A stretch of DNA of 64,000 bases, from contig CM114271.1 in assembly GCA_050084515.1 (NCBI GenBank), forward strand, positions 4,340,001-4,404,000, written 5' to 3'. The notes below the pieces were generated by a model, which made no database searches, had not been told where the DNA came from, and worked only from the letters and a program-made list of their open reading frames with translations. Of this stretch, positions 49,201-62,400 are shown piece after piece (position 1 is the stretch's first letter; each line of letters opens with the position of its first letter). Origin of the DNA: Blasia pusilla (taxonomy: Eukaryota; Marchantiophyta; Marchantiopsida; Blasiales). The position numbers were made by a program, and so were the translations under genes.

Positions 49201-50912
49201 CTTTGAATTGAAGGACATCTACTTTGTAGCTTTTGCTGCTTTCTCCACTTCTCATTTTGCCAAGTACTAAGAATCTCTAGTGCCCAACATATTTCTCCTA
49301 TAGTCAATGCATGTTTAGTCTCCATTATGTTTTCCTCCATTAGAGGAAGCCTCTCTTTTGAAGTTTGTTGGGATAATGCAAGTCTTCATGCATGGCCCCT
49401 TGTGGCATTACTTTGTATACATTTGCCGTGATTTCTTTCTTCTAGAAAGAAACAGAGAACAGCAGTATACTGTGGCATAATATTTTTATTATCTACTGTG
49501 ACTGTAGTATTGTACATGCTCATTGACGAAGTTGAAGGTCTTTTGTGCCAGTTTCACAACAGCAGCTGCTATGCTGAGTGGATTACTGTTATATGACGTT
49601 TTCTGGGTCTTTGGCTCATCTCACGTCTTTGGGGACAATGTCATGGTCACTGTAAGTTTAATTCATATGTCATTGTGCTTATTGTTCTTCAGGAAGACCT
49701 GTGCAGCTGTTGTTCTGTATGACTCTGTCGATGACCTAAAATCTGGATAACATATGGGGGTTGGTAGAACTTGAGAGCTCAATCTTGTTGCCTCTTCCAT
49801 ATTGTGGCTTGGGTTCATGTGTGAAGGATTGTATAAGGGTTGGTTTTTCTACGTTTTCTGTGACCTATACCTGGATTGTGATGGATGGAATTGGATTCTT
49901 CAGGTGGCAACGTCATCAGCATTTGATGGACCAATGAAGCTGATCTTTCCACAATTCAATGTGAGACAATGGTCATGTCCTTTGTAGTATGTTTCTGGGT
50001 TGTAATTGCATTTGACATAAGGAATGGTGGGTAGGGAGAGACAAGCCCTTTGAAGGATAGTTTTCTATCTAGTGTAATGTGAACTGACATGACAGTAAAG
50101 TGGATAGTTCTTCAATGCCGTCGAAGTAATGTTGTCTGGAGCTAGAGATTGTGTAATCTACATTTCTACGATTTGAGATTGGTCTAACTGAAGGGATATA
50201 CTGATGAAAGGTGCTTGTTGTGGGTACCAGGCAAATTCCGTTAATCCATACTCAATACTCGGGCTGGGTGACATTGCTGCTCCTGGTCTTCTCATTGCCA
50301 TGATGCTTCGATTTGATCGATCAAGAGCAAAGCATTTGTCAACCTCCTTGGATGGGCAGGAATCAGAAAATTCAGGAGTGTCTAGATTACCAAATCCAGA
50401 CAAGACATACTTCATCACTTGCCTTGCCTCTTATGTGTTTGGACTCACTGTCACAGCTGGTGAGTAGAGCAAATGATCACCCCTTCCACATCAAAGTAGA
50501 ATGCCGAAGCAGGATGAGTTCATCACACCATTCCAATTGTGCACGCGTGATAGATTGCTTCAGTCTTTCTGTGTTAAATAGATGATAGATGTCTCTCCAT
50601 AGTCTTCGATAGTCCATTTTGTAGTTTGCTCAGTTCCATCAATCATGACCCCTTCCGTGGCATTAATGAAAGGATCACTAGGAGTGAGAGGGTCGATTCT
50701 GAATTTTTTGGTACTGTTGATGTTTTTATTTGGCAGTCGCAAACTCAGTCACTGGTGCAGCACAGCCCGCTCTACTGTACTTGGTTCCGAGTCTCCTTTG
50801 CGGAGTGTTTTTTGTTGCAGCTTCCAGGTCAGAGGCCTCGCTTCTGCTAGATTATAAAGATGAAACATTGATGGATCTCATTTCTGTAAAAAGTGACGAT
50901 CAGGCAATTTAA
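46271..50912 (+). CDS. SPP: Signal peptide peptidase (GxGD intramembrane aspartyl protease) with transit-peptide-like N-terminus
   Basis: Cuts signal-peptide remnants and other type II membrane segments inside the bilayer. Exons 46271-46657, 47453-47577, 48015-48250, 48630-48710, 48991-49102, 49552-49651, 49904-49960, 50231-50459, 50737-50912 give 1,503 nt, 500 residues, one consistent frame. Catalytic pair: LLLYDVFWVFG (Asp 329) and LGLGDIAAPG (Asp 380). The substrate-site motif QPALLYLVP is at 452-460. Several hydrophobic segments follow residue 130. Residues 1-130 are absent from ordinary ER SPP as I recall it. They begin MATMVSYELQ, are rich in Ser, Arg, Ala and Pro, and have few acidic residues until about residue 90, which resembles a chloroplast transit peptide. 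The C-terminus ends KSDDQAI without a KKxx-type ER retrieval signal. The exon 1 donor (CTG|GTGGAA) is weak and is the least certain join. Start choice: first ATG of the frame. Confidence 0.88.
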
Positions 50913-53054
50913 ATATCTTTGGTACCTTGGAGTTTCAGCTGGGTAAGGTAACTAAAGTCTAGAATAGTTACTCATTTAACCTGTGGAATGTTCAATGTCA
51001 ACATGCATGTTGCTTCGAACTCTGAAATTTGCCATAGATAGTGTAATAAAAAGCTTCTGGGTTGATACCTGGAAGCTCTCCACCAACACTTTTACTATAT
51101 ACAAGACTCCCTCCTCTCATATGGTACCTTCTTCACTTCTTCCTATGTCTCTAGAACCGCCCAACCTGTTACATAGATATGATTTGATTGCATAACTAGC
51201 CCATAATTGGACTTACAGCTTATAGAGAATTCACCATAGTTCAATTTCTAAGCAGCCCATAATTGAATTTGCATTAAAAATGACAGCCAGCTTTCGGAAG
51301 TCGACTATAATTGAATTCCCTGCCTGCGAGCACATAATTGGATTTGCTTACGAAATGATATCTACATGGCAAATGGACTTACGAACTCAATATACAGTAC
51401 GGTCACAACTATTGCAGATGACGTGGTCAAAACCCCTGCTTTGCTCAAGTAGAGGACAACCATTTCTTGCGAGCAATGACACAGGCCATGGATGATAATT
51501 TAGATGTTGTTTGGAAACATGTCGAGATTGGTACACTCAAATTCTCCTGATGGTGACACTAAAATCTTTCCCAGGTTCCACAGGTATGGAAAGACCAATC
51601 ATGCAAAAACGGATGGGTGAACGCATAAAAAACACAAATGGGGAATTGAAAGATTTTAACAGAGTCCAACGTATCAGCCTAAGGCTAAAGTAAAGGTGGG
51701 AATAGCCCCTGTGACGGTCTTTGAATACCAAATAGCCGTGAACGCGAGGATAGGGACCTTGACTGTCAGATGCACCACAAAATTCTTCACTTTGTTATGA
51801 TGTCGAAAAGCACATATCTGACAGTTGGATTTAAGTGCGTTGTCTGGAAGTGGTAACTACATCTGCTCCTATTTTGATGCCCTACATGGACAAATTTCCA
51901 TGATGTGTACAGTGACGCCACTGTGAGCAACTTTGTTTCTTTTTAGTCCTGACAAATCAAATCCTTCCTGCGTCTAATCTGGGAGCAAGTCCTTATTTGG
52001 CATCTTTCTTTCTAAGAAGGATATAGGCAGAATGTTGTAAGGAGGTGATATACATTTAACCCAGTGCTTTCCCCAGAAAGGCATAAGGTCACGATCCCTA
52101 CATACTCTCTCTCCCACCAGTGCTAAAGATTCACCTTGGAGAACTGCATAGAATTCCATTCAGAAATTGATATCCACTGCAGGTCTGTTCACCTAGCCAA
52201 CATGGAATGCCAATCTCAGACCATAAAAGGATATCTGTGCACAGCAAACATGATATGTGAATACCTTTCCTGCAGAATTGCTCCTCAACAAACTGGACAA
52301 GTGTGGGATGAAGAAACATGAAGCTCTCTGGCCAAATGGCCATGCACAGATTACAGGGCATGGAGCTGACTTTAGGCCAAAATTGCCCCTCAACAAATTG
52401 GACAATCAGTGACTAGAAAGGAGACTGGCCCCACTGAGCCAGATGTGGGACTAGACAGAAGAAATGATACTAATCTACACCAAATCATCCAGAACATGTC
52501 ACAGAACCAGAGAACCTAACCATAAAAGGGACTCGACAGGATTTCAGGGAGGATTGATGAATACTTTCACAAAAGAGTGGGAATTCATCTTCCATTTGCC
52601 ACCGGAGTACTAGAGCTGGAGAAATATATCTAAGGAAAACTTTTTTATGAAGCGGGCATATCCACCAAGTTCACCTTTCTTTCTTGGCAGGCTTGAACAA
52701 AAGCAGGGATAATCACAGACGGTAGCATGGAGAGTTTCGAAAGTTGAGAGATTTATTTCATCCATATGTACGTTGATACAGATCCACCAATCAGTGAAGA
52801 TGGCCGAAATTCTCAGTACTTTCAAAATAGCTTTCACACAGCCAAACTGGAGACATTCTCATAATTATCAACAACAGCTGCATCTTTGGCGGGAGATACA
52901 TTCTTTCATGGTTATCAACAACAGTCTTCATGGAAATTGCAATCTTCTCCAAAGATACTATGTGAAGGGTTTTACCATCATGGATCATTGATAATGCACT
53001 TCACTGTTCACATGAAAATATCTATGTGATTAGGAGTAACACCACTCATTGACA
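50913..53054. other. Intergenic region between convergent SPP and MSRA
   Basis: No gene is supported. The stretch 51041-51110 resembles 23670-23760 (shared GGAAGCTC and CACCAAC words in order), so it holds an LTR-type fragment. A 25-base segment starting AATTGC, then CCTCAACAAA, occurs near 52276 and again near 52381. ATTATCAACAACAG-type words recur at 52860-52925. It should also contain both 3' UTRs. Confidence 0.45.
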
Positions 53055-54689
53055 TTAGCCATAGCACCGAATAGGATCGTTGCAACCCTTTGCACATGAC
53101 TGGGCTGATCCATTTCGGCCACCTTTTGCCAAATACTGCTGATGATACTCCTCCGCTCGGTAGAATTTCTTTGCAGGTAGAATTTCTGTCACTATCTTCC
53201 GATTCATTTTCTCTGCATGCTTCTCCATTGACTGTCTCGCCGCTTGCTCCTGCTCAGGCGAATAGTAGTAAATGCCTGACCGATACTGGGTCCCCACATC
53301 ACCTCCCTGTTCACATCAAAACTCCGTGATATTAGGGTCTTCACTTTCCAATCCTCAACTCTCAATTGGAGAAGGCCCAACACACCACAGGTTAACAGAA
53401 CCACAGCAAAACACGATAAAACTGGCCAGCCACCTCCAACTTTTTGGAATACGATTCCAAAATGAAGCACAGGTTCCAGCAGCACAGCATAGAAGTTACT
53501 TTCTACAGGGCTACTGAAAACTGCAAATAAGTGTAGGAAAACACGGGACACAGCAATTCGTAGAGACAATCAACAAACGTTTACACTATACTCATGACAT
53601 GGCACCAAATCATAAATCCTCAACCTGATCTCAAAGAGCAGCAGATCCAGGTGCACAGCACTAGATCAACTTTCTAAAGACGTCTTGAAAACTGCAGAAC
53701 AGGGTCGAAAAATACTAGATGTATTCCAATTCATACAACCATGCAACGAACTTTTACACAAAGCTCTTGACATGCTAGTAAATCACAGAAGGTCCAGGAG
53801 AACAGTACAAAAGTCAGTTGTTACAGAACTCCTGTAAGCCGCAGAACTCGAGATTCACACAGCCAATCAACAAGCCTTGACACCACGATTACGAAATGCT
53901 CCCAAAGCAGAGAACCTCAACCTGATCTCACAGCAACGAGCTGGAATCCCAGTTCAAGGCCACGGCCGCTGACAAAATTAATAGATCCTTCGCAAGGAAT
54001 CTCTCTGAAGGAGCCATAGCTAGGATTCGTCTCGAGGTTCTTCCAATTACCTGTCGGTTGAGAGTTGTAGGATCGTGACGCGACCAGAACAATCCCAGGA
54101 GATTCTCGTAGGAACACGAGTTAGGATCGTAGTGGATCCTCACAACCTCTACATGCCCAGTGTCTCCCTCGCAAACGTTCTCATACGTGGGCTTGTGGAG
54201 CTTCCCTTGTGAGTATCCCACCTCCGTTTTCACAACCCCATGCAATCTTTGGAATGCCAGCTCCACGCCCCAGAAACACCCGGCTCCGAACATCGCCAGT
54301 CTCTGGCCCGCCTCTGGCACATCGGTGTCAGGACCCAGCGCCACACTGTTGTACACATCTCCACCAGATCCCCCTGTTGCGCTAGCGTGGGACGACCCAA
54401 ACCCCAGTTTGCTAAGCAATCCCCCTCCTTTCGATTTGTCCATATTCTTCTCCTCACTTCCGCTCGAATCCCTTACCACGACTCGCGTTTCTACCTCTAA
54501 ATCACCGATTCCGCGACGAATCACGCCCCCAGTCCCTCCAACGACAGCAGCAGCAGCGACAACAACCACCACAGCGACTGACAGGATCGATATGCACGAG
54601 ATTGAGGAGAAGCTCCGGATGACCGAGTGACGGCAATGGATGGATTTCGGAAGTGGGTGGGGCTCTTGAGCTGGAGAGTCGCGTTGCAT
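53055..54689 (-). CDS. MSRA: Peptide-methionine (S)-S-oxide reductase A
   Basis: Reduces the S form of methionine sulfoxide in proteins and free methionine, repairing oxidative damage. Two minus-strand exons, 54689-54051 and 53306-53055, give 891 nt and 296 residues. The active site GAGCFWG has its nucleophile at Cys 138. Further family blocks are [38 protein letters not shown] (exon end), [35 protein letters not shown] and a C-terminal [11 protein letters not shown] carrying cysteines as in plant MSRA. The chosen ATG has an in-frame TAA immediately before it. Residues 30-50 form a Val/Ala-rich hydrophobic segment after a Ser/Arg-rich start, suggesting a signal anchor or organelle targeting. 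An alternative start at Met 83 (MDKSKGGG) would give a cytosolic form. The 744-bp intron contains a degenerate tandem repeat. Confidence 0.95.
53440..53930. repeat. Degenerate tandem repeat inside the MSRA intron
   Basis: Units of about 165-175 bp recur roughly three times. Each has a CAG-TCCAG-GCACAG-type segment, then a CTTTCTA or TTACAG segment, then a CTGAAAACTGCA-like end (53475-53530, 53640-53700, 53790-53845). The phrase CCTCAACCTGATCTCA occurs at 53618 and 53907. Divergence between units is substantial. Confidence 0.65.
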
Positions 54690-54965
54690 TTAGACCCGAA
54701 TCTGAGGCCGGAAGGAGGACGCGAAGGCCGCGCGCATTCTGCTGCGACGACTCTGTTTTCCGGATATGAAGTCAAGAGGAAGTCTCCTTATCGATCTTCG
54801 TCACGCGAATGCTAATTCGGGCCTCTCCTGTTACTTCTTCTTTCCGTGAGACCAGGTCGTCACGTTTTTCCCCCACGGGATTGTCACAGACCGTATGGAT
54901 TTTTACTTGCCGCTGTAATATATTTTACGGGGTTTTCATGCAAACGTCAAAGTCAACTTTGTAGT
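54690..54965 (-). promoter_or_regulatory. MSRA upstream region
   Basis: GC-rich 5' flank of MSRA on the minus strand, presumably 5' UTR and core promoter. The plus-strand open frame at 54627-54815 overlaps it and has no recognisable product. No TATA box is placed. Confidence 0.35.
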
Positions 54966-55395
54966 ATATTTTACCCGTGCACGGGTGGGAATAAGCGGGA
55001 GGGAGAAGATATTTGTTAGGTCTAGTTGGTGTAGTTAGAGATAATAAAGAAAAAATTTATTATTATCTCTTTTCAAAAAATTTTACTATCTCTCCTCAAT
55101 TCAAATCCCTCTCGCACAATGACATGTGTCGACATCATATGAACCCTTGGAGGACAGGTGTCAACATGTGAAGAGGTTTCTTCAAACCCCATCCTCTTTT
55201 AATTGTATAGATGCCCCGTGCACGGGTGGAAATCAGCGTGAGAAAAAATATATTTGTTAGGTCTAGGGTCTGTTATTTGAATTATTCCGTTAAACACAAT
55301 ATTCCGTTTAAGGCGTGTCAATAGTGGAGGAGGGCAAAAAATTGTGGGGGAAGGGTTCTTCAAACCCGGTCCTCGTTTAATTATATAGATGTATA
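54966..55395. repeat. Two tandem units headed by CCCGTGCACGGG palindrome
   Basis: Each unit begins with the palindrome CCCGTGCACGGG (54971 and 55213), continues with a GTGGRAATMAGCG-type block and TTTGTTAGGTCTAG, and ends with TTCTTCAAACCC, TCCTC, TTTAATT and TATAGAT. Units are about 240 and 180 bp. Short GC-rich hairpins near AT-rich ends occur in plant Helitrons, but a 3' CTRR terminus could not be fixed, so the class is unsettled. Confidence 0.6.
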
Positions 55396-58300
55396 TCCTA
55401 AACATGCTATCCAAAAATATGATTTTCCTTCACTGGACAGTTGAGCAAATCAAGAAATACATCTCAACAATAATATAGATGTATGAAGAGGACGAAGGAT
55501 ATATACACAACATTTAAATATAAAACAAAGGGAAAAAAAATCTCTCTCGGGATAAAACACTTATTTCTTAATAGTGTTGATTTTAACTCTTTGTTTGTTT
55601 CATATTTTTTTTCTTTCATGGTATGATTCATCGCCATAAACTTCTATCCTTTCTTGATCCCTTTGGCTAATATTGGAATACGTGTTGTTGTTGTTACCCT
55701 TTTGTTCCCCGAACATTCCTCATCATTTTGACACAAGATATGGATTCCCTAACCATTACTTTCCCTTTTTCCCTCTTGGGTTTATATGTTATAGGCTTTC
55801 CAATATATTTTATTCCACTATGCTTTCTCCCATGAGCTCACATGCTATACATGACAAAGTTGTAGTAGTTTGGCTTTGATGATCTACAAGACAAAAGGCT
55901 CTAAGTAATGGAGGCTACCATGGATCACAATTGAGATTAAGTAGGGAAGAGATTGAAGGTCCATGAAATTTTTTTTGGGGAGGGGGAGGTATATTGTTCA
56001 TATTGCATACACATCAAGTGTGATATGTACAAGTCTAAGAGCTTTATGAATCTAAGAGTCTAAGACTCCTATTAATCTTACAATGTGCGCAATGTTTGGA
56101 CTCATCACATCAATATATAAATGAAAAATAAGTCTATCCAACCCTAAACACACCTACATATACTCGTTTCAATATGAATGAAACATCTAAGACATCTAAA
56201 ACTTAACTCCAAATGAATCTATTTGAGACACCCTATAATAACCTTTGTATGGCCCCAAATAGAGTGATTCTTTTTTTAAGGCATTTGTGAATGTACCACA
56301 ATAGCCCTTTAGATGGACTCTTTGGAGTTACACTACCCTAAATGTTATTGCCCCAAATGTGGTAGCTTTTTATTTAGACATTGTTAAGTGTGCCACAACA
56401 ACCCTTTAGAGATCGCTAAGTACATCTAGTGTTACTCTACGCTACCGTAAATGCTACTCCCAACATTGTTGAAGTGACAAGTGGTTATGATGATCTCTTC
56501 GACCTATTTTTCAAATTTATTATATGGCCTTCGTTTTGATTTGCACTATTGTTTACCTTTAGAGTTCATTGATTCACGTGAAGGTGCCTTTGTGGATTGC
56601 ATACATATTTTAGATTCATGAATATATATGTTCATGTGGTAGAGCAATCCACTTGATAACGTTTATCTAAACATGTGATTATGGGCCCTATGTGTTTTGC
56701 TAAATTTGTTCCTAAGAATGTGATAGAGTTTTTTTTTATATTGCGTGTGTTTTTCATCTAAAATTTACGAGCCCTCTGTTAGTTGCAACAATGTTTGTTA
56801 GATTTAGCAAGTTATTTCTACAAGTGAGTCGTGAAAACTTCATCCTGCATTTGGAAAATTGTTTTTTTTGAAGTAAATCCAATTTATTTGAAATGTTGCA
56901 CAATTACTATTCTAATAAATGATCCTACCTAATAAATTTCATATCCCACCTAGTCTTTACTATGGTAGGCTGAATGAAAGTGAATGAAAGTGATTCCAAT
57001 CTAAAAGATGTTTGCAAATGGGATTTCAGAGAGAATGTTCGGACTCTTATTGAAATAATCCAATGAATAATATGTTGTGAACTTCTCATAGTCAATTTGT
57101 GTAGTGAAATAATGGTGAGTCCACAATTTTCAAACATTACTTGCATTCTCTTGAGGCGATGCATTATTTGCTATGATGTTATCATAGAAACTAGTTTCGT
57201 CACATCACCCATGCGTCAAAACATGTGTTACCAAATTGTACCTCCATGCATCACCACGTGATAGACATAACCATTATAATAATGTTCTTTAATAATTGAT
57301 GCAAACCACTAATAATATATTCCTAAAATAATACCAATCCGCAATCAAACCTCTTCTTCTTTTTTGTTACATCACAATAAAATTCTCCCATATAGTCTTT
57401 TCTTTTCTCTACACTAATTTAACATAATGAGGCCCATACTAGTTGAATAGATTGCCTAAAATTGGCACGCCACCACAAGGCTTGTATCTACCAAGCCTTC
57501 ACATGGTCCTCTCTATAACACAATGTTCTTACTCAATCTAAGCCACATACCCAAGGGACCTCTTGGCCTTACAAGTATAAATGGTCAAAGGGAAGGAGTG
57601 AAACTTTTACAATGGTTGAAGTGATTCGTTTCAATCTCAATGATATTGTGCTGGTAGAACCAGTAAGCCTCGCAATCTCAAACGAAAGCTTCCAAACACA
57701 TTAGGGGGTAATACATCACAAAAAATTACGTCCAAGTAGTTGATTTTCAAAGAACCGATACTTTTACGTAAAGCGAAAATCTATATTATTATTGGGAAGT
57801 GCCTTTTCATTTGCAAATACCTGTCTATTTGACACGTGGCAATTGGACATCAAGAAAAATATTTTCCATATTACCAACAACAACAACAAAAATTGTGCAT
57901 GACATGAGTAGTCTTTCACTTCCGTGCATGGCATCGGCTCTACACTAGTTTGATATATTTTCTTCCCAAACGGAAATCAGACTTCAAAAAGTCAAGATTT
58001 CCGTCTTTTTCTGGATTTCTGACTTCGAGTCTAGAAACTCAAAGTCACGATATCAACCGGCCAGGTCAGCAAGAATGGTCTCTAGACATGGCATAGAGAG
58101 ATCAACCTCCTAAAGCTTCTCACCACGTCATAACCACGTTAGGGGGGCAGTACCAAACTCAAGAAGGAAGTGTGGGAATTACGATGTAAAGCTCGACTGT
58201 TATGTCCACGCACACGGTTATGGCGGCCCGTCACTTCCCATAGCGCGGTCGTGCATGGCGCGACGAGTTGTCGCTTACGACGAGGTTTTCTGATGTTAAC

Positions 58301-59486
58301 GTCCAGTCTGGTTCTCACTTTGTTCATCAACAATAGAATCAAAGTCGCATCTAGACGTGGCCTCACGTCCGTCACGGAGAGGAGAGTAGTGTAGACGTCT
58401 GTTTGCGGATGACCTTGCAGGGGAGTTTCAGTGATCCTTCTTGTAAACATATCGATTCCGGCTATGCTGTAGACGCCCTACTACTGCAGAACTTGCGGTG
58501 GATTACAGTGTTCGATCCTGAGAGCGCATCCACTCCGGAGCTTCCACACAGTGGACGGACAGGGCTGTCTGTTCCGTGCCAACCAAACAGACCGAGTATA
58601 GTTTTGTACCTTGAGGCCCAGGAGAGGTGACAACCAGACCAGGGCTCACTTTCCGCTGAAGCTCCCTATAGGGCATCCAACGAACATTCAGTCGTGGGCG
58701 AGATCATCAGATCCCGACGTTCGCGCAGTTCTTACTTTTGAGTTGCTTGATGGATGAAAGCATCGGCTGAGTGGTAGAAGCATAGGGAGATAGGGTCAAT
58801 CCGATCATTCCTGGGCACCGGAGTCCATAATATAGGCGTACAGAATTTCTAGGTGGCAGAAGGTAGATTACCAAGCGATTTCCGTAGGCTTCAACAAAGT
58901 AATCCATGTGGAACAACAATGGGATGACAAGAATGGAGTCGAGCGTCCCGCAAATACGGACACGAGGAAGTGCCGTTCAGATTAATGAAATAAATGTATG
59001 AACCACATCTCGTGGCACGAGTGGGCGAAGTTAAAAAAATTTGCTCGGAATCCTTTCCTTCAATGGATCATTGAAAATTCTCCGCTCTACGTATACAGGA
59101 ATAAGTGTATTGATACAAAGGGTACTTCGGGGGGCGCAGTGCGCACTTGGGGCTTTGCTATGTGTCAGACGTCAAGCTCCCCCGTCTTGTAGGCGAGAAG
59201 GCTTGGCTGTACTTGAGCTGGGAGTGGGACTGGGAAGGAGAATGATGTACACGTCCAACCCCCCCTTGCCGCAGATCACTCGGGCTTTGCCAGATGAGAA
59301 GTCATAGGTACTCTGCGCGTTGTCTTTCCTTACTGTCCACACCGGGTTTTCAATCCTTCCTAACGTTCTTATGCATCCCGAGAGATGGAAGTTAGATTGT
59401 TCCCAGGTTTTAAGACGGACGCATGCGACAACACGATGGGGAAGTTCTCCAATACATGGTAGGGTTGAGCCAGTGCCTATGATCGA
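55396..59486. other. 4-kb AT-rich intergenic region
   Basis: 55.4-58.0 kb is strongly AT-rich, with long T and A runs and no supported gene. 58.1-59.4 kb is richer in GC with overlapping short frames on both strands (58139-58450 minus, 58403-58630, 59041-59307) that lack domains and splice logic. The SPPL 3' UTR must start at its right end. Confidence 0.45.
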
Positions 59487-62400
59487 TCAAGTCCCATTTG
59501 TGCGTATAGTCGGAAGATCCCTTGAGCCCTGTGCCTCGCCCTTATTCCACAATATGCCTAGCTCTCCCCTCCACCACCCCAGCGAAATTATGGTCCCTGC
59601 ATGCAGAAAAAATAGTTTGTGAATTAAACAGAAGAAGTTTTTCAGGCAATGCAATCACTTGCTCAAAGGTTTCGAAATGAAAGAACAACGACTCAGCGGA
59701 AACAGTCTTTGGTCCCAAAAGCTAGTTAGGCAAGCCTTAAACCGATGTCCCAGAACTTCACGTAGGAGTCCATTGAATTTCCACAGGCAAATATCTTACC
59801 TAGGGTACATGGGACGATATACAAGAGAGCAGGCTGACCATTCCCATTCATCAGGTTCAGTGCCACATATGTCAAGAAAAGTCCTGTGAAATGTTAAGCC
59901 AATTATGTCAGAACTAAATCCAAAAAGCCATCACTCTCTACCTGGCGAAAAATATAAACAAAACGCCGAAAACTATTGCACAAACTGAGCCCTGTCATTG
60001 TCTGAAAGCCGTAGGAGAGGACACAGAGGAGTAAGGAAAGACCTAAGCCATAGCCCACGGTTGACCAAAGAAAGTAGCCTCCGTACAAAGACTTCTTGGT
60101 CGCCCAATCATATCTGAAGAGAGACCAGTCAGAAGCCAACTTAGCAAGAATTCGAAATCTCAAGACAGGCTTAGATAGGAGAGAAGAACCAAGACATCAG
60201 GCATTACCGCAACACAGGATAATCAATACAAGGAGAAACACTCCTCCGCATTCTGTGGGAGATAAAACTGTTCACGTCACCATGGACTTGAGAAAGTGGA
60301 GGACTACCTTAGGCAAAATGCAACCAGGAGGCCTGGCAGCAGGATATCCCCAAATCCGATTATGCTGTAGCCACCCCAAGGATCAAACAAACGGGGAACT
60401 TTCAACAACATAGGTATCCCCTCACCACCACTTTTATCACCCCGAGCAACCTTAACACAAAACACGCAAGAGCCAAATCAGCCATAGAACCAAAACACCA
60501 GAGCTTACATCAACACACGTAAACATCCATTGCTACTTGAAGCAACTATTACAATGTAAGAACCATCCTTACAATCACCCAAGGACCTGTACAATACTCA
60601 GAAGGGACTTGACCTGATTACAAACTACTTAAGGGTCAGATCAATGGAACAATGGTGATCAACAGAGTTTGTTAGCTTCAGATAGTTTTGGTGAGTTTGA
60701 CACAGCTGGTAAGTTTGATTCACAGGCCCACCAAAGAAAGAAGCACCACCCTCAGCCTTAAATCAATAGACCGGGCTCACAGGTGGTGGATGGTGCTAGT
60801 CAATCAGATGGCTGCAGAAGTAGCAACCCGAGAGAAGACAGTACACCAATATCTTATTATAGTCCATGTGAGAAGGTAGCTTCTACATTTAAGACAAACT
60901 TCTTCTGTATCGGCATCCAAAGACATTTCGTAAACTGTCCAGCAGATTTTAGGATCTCCGCAAGACAAGGTCCATTAAAAATCAGATCTGTTCTTTGGGG
61001 GAAAGTTGGAACTGTTTCAGTACGTACCACAATCATCACACTCTCATGGAAGAAATATGGTGAGATGAAGACCCAGAATATGTCGTAGAAGAATGCGCAG
61101 CACAACAACACCGTGGATACCTGTGCAATATGTATGTAAGAAATAGGAAAAGGAGATAACTATCTTTGTAGTATTGTTTCCATGAATGTATGTGGTATAA
61201 CAATCTAGCATACACAGCACACAAAAGTGCACAAACCTTTATATTTGGTAACCGCACGATTTGCAGGACGGTTAAGATGAGAGAAATTCCCTGAAAAAAT
61301 GAGAAATACATTAATAGATGCATTTGTGTAGGAACACTCCAGCCCTAAAAGAAGAGGAAATCCTGAATCAATCCTTCCGCCAGACAATAAACTGGTAGGA
61401 TGTGAATAACTAACACTGCAGAGACTAGTGAATGATTCTTGACCTCATAAACATTCCATTGGGCAAAAGTCAGATATTTTGTCCACAGATAAATTCACTG
61501 ATCCCCAGGGCAGAAACCTGGAGGAACTCTGATAGCCACAGGGCATAACATAATAGCAAATGAAGTAAAGGAAACACACTTACAAGAATATCCTGTGCAA
61601 TCCAAGCAAATGAAAGGTGCCGGAAAACAGCCCACAAGACTGCGAATGTGATGCAGAAAGGAGACACCACAATAGTGAGTGCTGAGACATTGCCAAAATA
61701 AGGCAGATTCACGAACAAGGACGCTGCATGAGGGAACCATCTGCACCATTCCCAAAGTCCAACTTCTAATTAACCACACTAACCAAACTTGCTGTCAGTC
61801 TTAAACACGATAATCCATCAGAATAACTGAACAAGTGAACCCTCATTTTTTGGAGTCTTCTCACTCTTGAGAATCCAAGCTATCCTTTCACTTATTCCAC
61901 ATGTACTAATATGCAGTGTAAACTACTAGGCAATGATAGCACAAATCAAAATTACCGAAGGGATCTTTAAGAATAAGCCAGAGGTTCCAATTTCAAAATA
62001 AACAACGACCAGATCAAAGGATTAAGAGAAAATTCAGAGCACAAGATAAAGAAAAACAACCCAGACCATCCTTACCGGGAAAGAAATGCAACAAGGCACG
62101 TCTGAAGGCCCTGCATTTCCATAAATCACAGCTGCTTGAGTTGGAAGCGAGACACAACCACTATCCCCCTGTGTACCACTACCTACTCCTTTCAATTCTA
62201 CTTGGAGCTATATAAAGTATGTGATAGACACTAATAACCTTGCGCAATGATGAAACTAGATTCACCAGCTTACAACCATCTCAAAACACTTTGGTAGGCA
62301 TTGCTTCAAAGAGGAAGTCTCACCTCCACACCCCCGATGCAGAAGAGAACAACCAGGAGTAAAAGGAACCAGTCCGACATGAACTTGTATAAGAGCAATA

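Noticed and set aside
52131-52405. Minus-strand frames in the SPP-MSRA intergenic region
   Set aside because: Cys/Phe/Leu-rich shadow translations of a repeated segment (AATTGC, CCTCAACAAA) with no domain or splice support.
59903-60042. Open reading continuing past the SPPL exon ending at 60043 ([12 protein letters not shown] and on)
   Set aside because: The family sequence resumes at the exon 59883-59800 ([12 protein letters not shown], then GQPALLY) in the correct phase from a donor at 60043, so the read-through is intron.
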